A stretch of DNA of 64,000 bases from contig NZ_JAYKPK010000005.1 of NCBI RefSeq assembly GCF_035117555.1, positions 1 to 64,000 on the forward strand. Reading direction: 5' to 3'. This document shows positions 61,463 through 64,000 of this stretch, one piece after another. The notes under the pieces are model-generated. The model did no database searches. It was given only the letters and a program-made list of their open reading frames with translations, and was not told where the DNA came from. Positions within the stretch are counted from its first letter, which is position 1. Every line of letters begins with the position of its first letter. Source of the stretch: Yoonia sp035117555. Its GTDB lineage: Bacteria; Pseudomonadota; Alphaproteobacteria; Rhodobacterales; Rhodobacteraceae. The translations under genes were made by a program, and so were the position numbers.

Positions 61463-62572
61463 TTATCTCAATCGCATACCGCTGGGGTCAAAAGTAATCA
61501 CAACTTCGCGCCATTGGTCATATTTTTCTGCCGGTAGCTGATATCCGTTGCCCTGACACCGCAAAATCGCGCGGCGTGCTGCCCCATAGGCCGTATCTAC
61601 CGCAGATTCGTCGCCGCTAGAGGATATCAGACGGGTATCGCCATCGACACGGCCTTCGCGGGTCAGATTGAAACCGACCTCGACCGTGACCCGCGCAGCG
61701 ACAGAACCCGGATCAACATTCCAGCACGAATTGACCGCGATGCGAAAACTGTCGCGCTCTGACCCGGTCATCGGCGGGCCTGCGGGGACGTCCGGTGCCG
61801 CACTGCCCGCAAGCGCTGAGGCCAAAGCATCGGCCACCGCATCGCTGGTATCAGGCGCGGGTGTCGGGGCCGGGGTCGGTTCAGGATCAGGCGTCGGTGC
61901 GGGTTCCGGGGTCGCGGGTTGTTCCGGCGCAGGCGGTGTCGGGCGCGCCGGGCGGGCGACCGGGCGTACAGAGGTTTCGACAGCACCGCGCGGGCGTTCA
62001 TCGGCGATCACGATTTCGGTCGCGGTCTGTTCAGGCGCTGTGGCTTGCTGTTCGGGCACAGCGACTTCAGCCGGGGCGGTTTCATCCGGGATGACAGCCT
62101 CACGCGAGGTGTCGGAAATCTGCGCATCAGGCGGCGGTGGCGCGGTCGGAGTCGAGGCGATCCGCTCTGACGGCGCTTGCGTCGGATCCGGGCTCGGCGG
62201 TAGGTCCGGTGCGGGTGCCGGTTCCGCAGGCGGCGGCGGCGGCGGCGGCGGGGCCTGCACCACTGGCGGCGGTGGTGCTTCCACTGGTGGTGGCGGCGGT
62301 GCTTCAACCGGCGGCGTCGGCGGTGTGTCCGCGACAGGTGGTGGCGGTGGTGGCGTATCATCCACTTCTGGCATCACAGGCGCGTCGGGCGGGGCATCAC
62401 CGGGCTGCGGCGTGCGGGCGGCCATCATCTGCTCAAACTCTTCGCCGGACATCACCGTCACATCCATGGCCTGCATTGGCGTGGGCTGCGATTGCATCCC
62501 CAACCCCAGCAGGAGCCAGCCGATCAGACCAACATGGCCGACCGCAGAGATATAGGTGCCCGGCGTCTGCAT
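61463..62572 (-). CDS. tolA: TolA-like energy-transducing protein
   Basis: 369 aa from the ATG at 62572, one base behind the tolR stop; an upstream ATG at 62593 has no ribosome site. One N-terminal helix (about 9-26), a long proline/alanine/glutamate-rich periplasmic linker (about 55-265, with PPPPPP and PAPDPTQ-type repeats) and a TonB/TolA C-terminal domain (about 275-369) with FRIAVNSCWNVD and a Cys in LRCQGNG. It transmits proton-motive force from TolQR to Pal. The linker is Pro-rich instead of the Ala/Lys helix of E. coli TolA. Confidence 0.9.
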   Translation of the reverse strand: MQTPGTYISAVGHVGLIGWLLLGLGMQSQPTPMQAMDVTVMSGEEFEQMMAARTPQPGDAPPDAPVMPEVDDTPPPPPPVADTPPTPPVEAPPPPPVEAPPPPVVQAPPPPPPPPAEPAPAPDLPPSPDPTQAPSERIASTPTAPPPPDAQISDTSREAVIPDETAPAEVAVPEQQATAPEQTATEIVIADERPRGAVETSVRPVARPARPTPPAPEQPATPEPAPTPDPEPTPAPTPAPDTSDAVADALASALAGSAAPDVPAGPPMTGSERDSFRIAVNSCWNVDPGSVAARVTVEVGFNLTREGRVDGDTRLISSSGDESAVDTAYGAARRAILRCQGNGYQLPAEKYDQWREVVITFDPSGMRLR

Positions 62573-62573
62573 T

Positions 62574-63050
<477 letters not shown>

Positions 63051-63051
63051 A

Positions 63052-63726
63052 TCAGCTGTCCAACTGACGGCTGAGGATGGTGGCGAATTCATCGGCAAAG
63101 GCTTCATAGCCTGCCACGATCCGGTCACTGTCAGCGGAAAGTTTGTTGTAATAGATCACGGCGGGAATAGCGGCCAGCAGGCCCAGACCGGTGGCCAAAA
63201 GCGCCTCGGCGATACCGGGGGCCACAACGGCAAGGTTGGTATTCTGCGCCTCGGCGATTTCGATAAAGGCGTTCATGATCCCCCAGACGGTGCCGAACAG
63301 GCCGACAAACGGCGCTGTCGCCCCGACCGTGGCCAGCACCGGCAGACCTTTTTGCAGGCGCGCGGCCTCTTTCGCGATGGCCACATCCATCGACCTATCG
63401 ATCCGGGCTGTGGCCCCGGCGATCAGCCCGCCATCCTGCCGGTGTGACCTTCGCCATTCCAGCATCCCTGCGGCAAATATCTTCTCTGACGCCCCGTCAG
63501 GGTCCGGCCCGATCTGGTCAAACAGCTGATCCAGTGGTTCGCCCGACCAGAAGGCGCGGTCGAACACCTCTGCCTCGGACCGGGCGCGGCGGAACTGCAG
63601 GGTCTTGTCGATGATGATCGCCCAGCACCAGATCGATGCCGCGATCAACATGATCATGACCAGTTTGACGATGATCGTCGCGCGCGCGAACAGCGCCCAC
63701 ATTGTGAATTCGTTTGCTACTTCCAT
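63052..63726 (-). CDS. tolQ: ExbB/TolQ proton channel protein
   Basis: 224 aa from the ATG at 63726. Three membrane helices (about 10-32, 130-152, 165-187), with GATAPFVGLFGTVWGI and VVAPGIAEALLATGLGLLAAIPAV typical of TolQ/MotA/ExbB. It forms the stator of the Tol machine with TolR. Separated by 111 bases from the ybgC end. Confidence 0.95.
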   Translation of the reverse strand: MEVANEFTMWALFARATIIVKLVMIMLIAASIWCWAIIIDKTLQFRRARSEAEVFDRAFWSGEPLDQLFDQIGPDPDGASEKIFAAGMLEWRRSHRQDGGLIAGATARIDRSMDVAIAKEAARLQKGLPVLATVGATAPFVGLFGTVWGIMNAFIEIAEAQNTNLAVVAPGIAEALLATGLGLLAAIPAVIYYNKLSADSDRIVAGYEAFADEFATILSRQLDS

Positions 63727-63837
63727 GTGCCTGCTCTGCCTGACGGCCCTGTTTGGGCTCAATTGCGCCAACCATTACCGCAAAGCCTAAGGCAAATCCA
63801 ACCAAACCCGCATCACAATGCCGAAAAGCGTGCGATT

Positions 63838-64000
63838 TTATGGGCGGATCGCCGCTGGCAGGCGGGCGGGGATGCCATCACTAGTCATGCAGATGATCGT
63901 GACGGTGGCGCTGAACAGGATCGTCTGCCCGCGTTTGACATCCTGCCGCATGACCAGCCGCGCGCCTGATCCGGGCAAACGTGTCGTTTCCACCCGCAGC
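63838..64000 (-). CDS. ybgC: acyl-CoA thioesterase YbgC, C-terminal part (cut by window edge)
   Basis: Only the last 53 codons are inside the window; the start lies beyond base 64000. The translation ends in GARLVMRQDV, FSATVTI and ARLPAAIRP, the C-terminal hot-dog-fold end of the Tol-Pal-associated YbgC thioesterase. Position directly before tolQ is the conserved place for this gene. It hydrolyses acyl-CoA thioesters in the cytosol and may link phospholipid metabolism with the Tol machine. Confidence 0.8.
   Translation of the reverse strand, partial: LRVETTRLPGSGARLVMRQDVKRGQTILFSATVTIICMTSDGIPARLPAAIRP

Noticed and set aside
61668..62555. Glycine-rich plus-strand frame opposite tolA
   Set aside because: It is the reverse reading of the proline-rich TolA linker, not a gene.

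Overview
This window is a chromosomal segment of a Rhodobacterales (roseobacter-type) alphaproteobacterium. The evidence is gene content and order: a ctaC-ctaB-ctaG-ctaE-surf1-thrC-M16 peptidase run, lysC-ptsP adjacency, a cpa/tad pilus locus, ybgC-tolQRAB-pal-ybgF-tilS-ftsH order, and dense GC-rich, tightly packed genes. A Loktanella/Yoonia-like genus is only a guess.

Layout. (1) 1-5200 is an AT-richer, gene-sparse segment unlike the rest. It holds a small unknown protein, two exported unknown proteins, a possible PcfJ-like protein and a tyrosine integrase that abuts the 3' end of tRNA-Cys; it looks like the end of an integrated element whose far end lies outside the window. (2) 5405-9093: a hydrolysing UDP-GlcNAc 2-epimerase and two tandem Kdo transferases (envelope glycan). 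(3) 9090-18833: a histone-deacetylase-family hydrolase, Nudix hydrolase, DUF1178 protein, SDR, aspartate kinase, the nitrogen-PTS enzyme I PtsP, an EcsC protein, a GNAT, a flavin reductase, then MTA phosphorylase and adenine phosphoribosyltransferase (purine and methylthio salvage). (4) 19060-27947, minus strand: cytochrome aa3 oxidase subunits II and III with their assembly factors (heme O synthase, Cox11, Surf1, a 67-aa membrane protein), followed by threonine synthase, an M16 peptidase, a GNAT and a FAD oxidoreductase. (5) 28127-36061: TldD, DprA, topoisomerase I, a two-subunit 3-oxoacid CoA-transferase and a lytic transglycosylase.

(6) 36404-48491: a Flp/Tad pilus locus (Flp pilin, a second 56-aa pilin-like gene, CpaB, CpaC, OmpA-like lipoprotein, CpaE, CpaF, TadB, TadC, two TPR lipoproteins, prepilin peptidase, and an associated AAA ATPase). 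Pseudopilins TadE/F/G are not here. (7) 48559-51669: the helicase and PdeM endonuclease of the ligase-associated DNA damage response set. (8) 51724-55270, minus: MOSC protein, formate-THF ligase, chorismate mutase, FolD (one-carbon metabolism). (9) 55401-64000, minus: FtsH, TilS and the complete Tol-Pal system, ending in a YbgC thioesterase cut by the window edge.

The most interesting non-coding signal is a family of about 35-bp elements (core GCCTCCGGCGGG followed by RRTATTT and a GAAGATG end). I found six copies, all just after, or in one case forming, the end of a coding sequence and all in the same orientation relative to that gene. One copy supplies the stop codons of two convergent genes; another is split by a 13-bp hairpin. 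No CRISPR array, rRNA or complete insertion sequence was seen.
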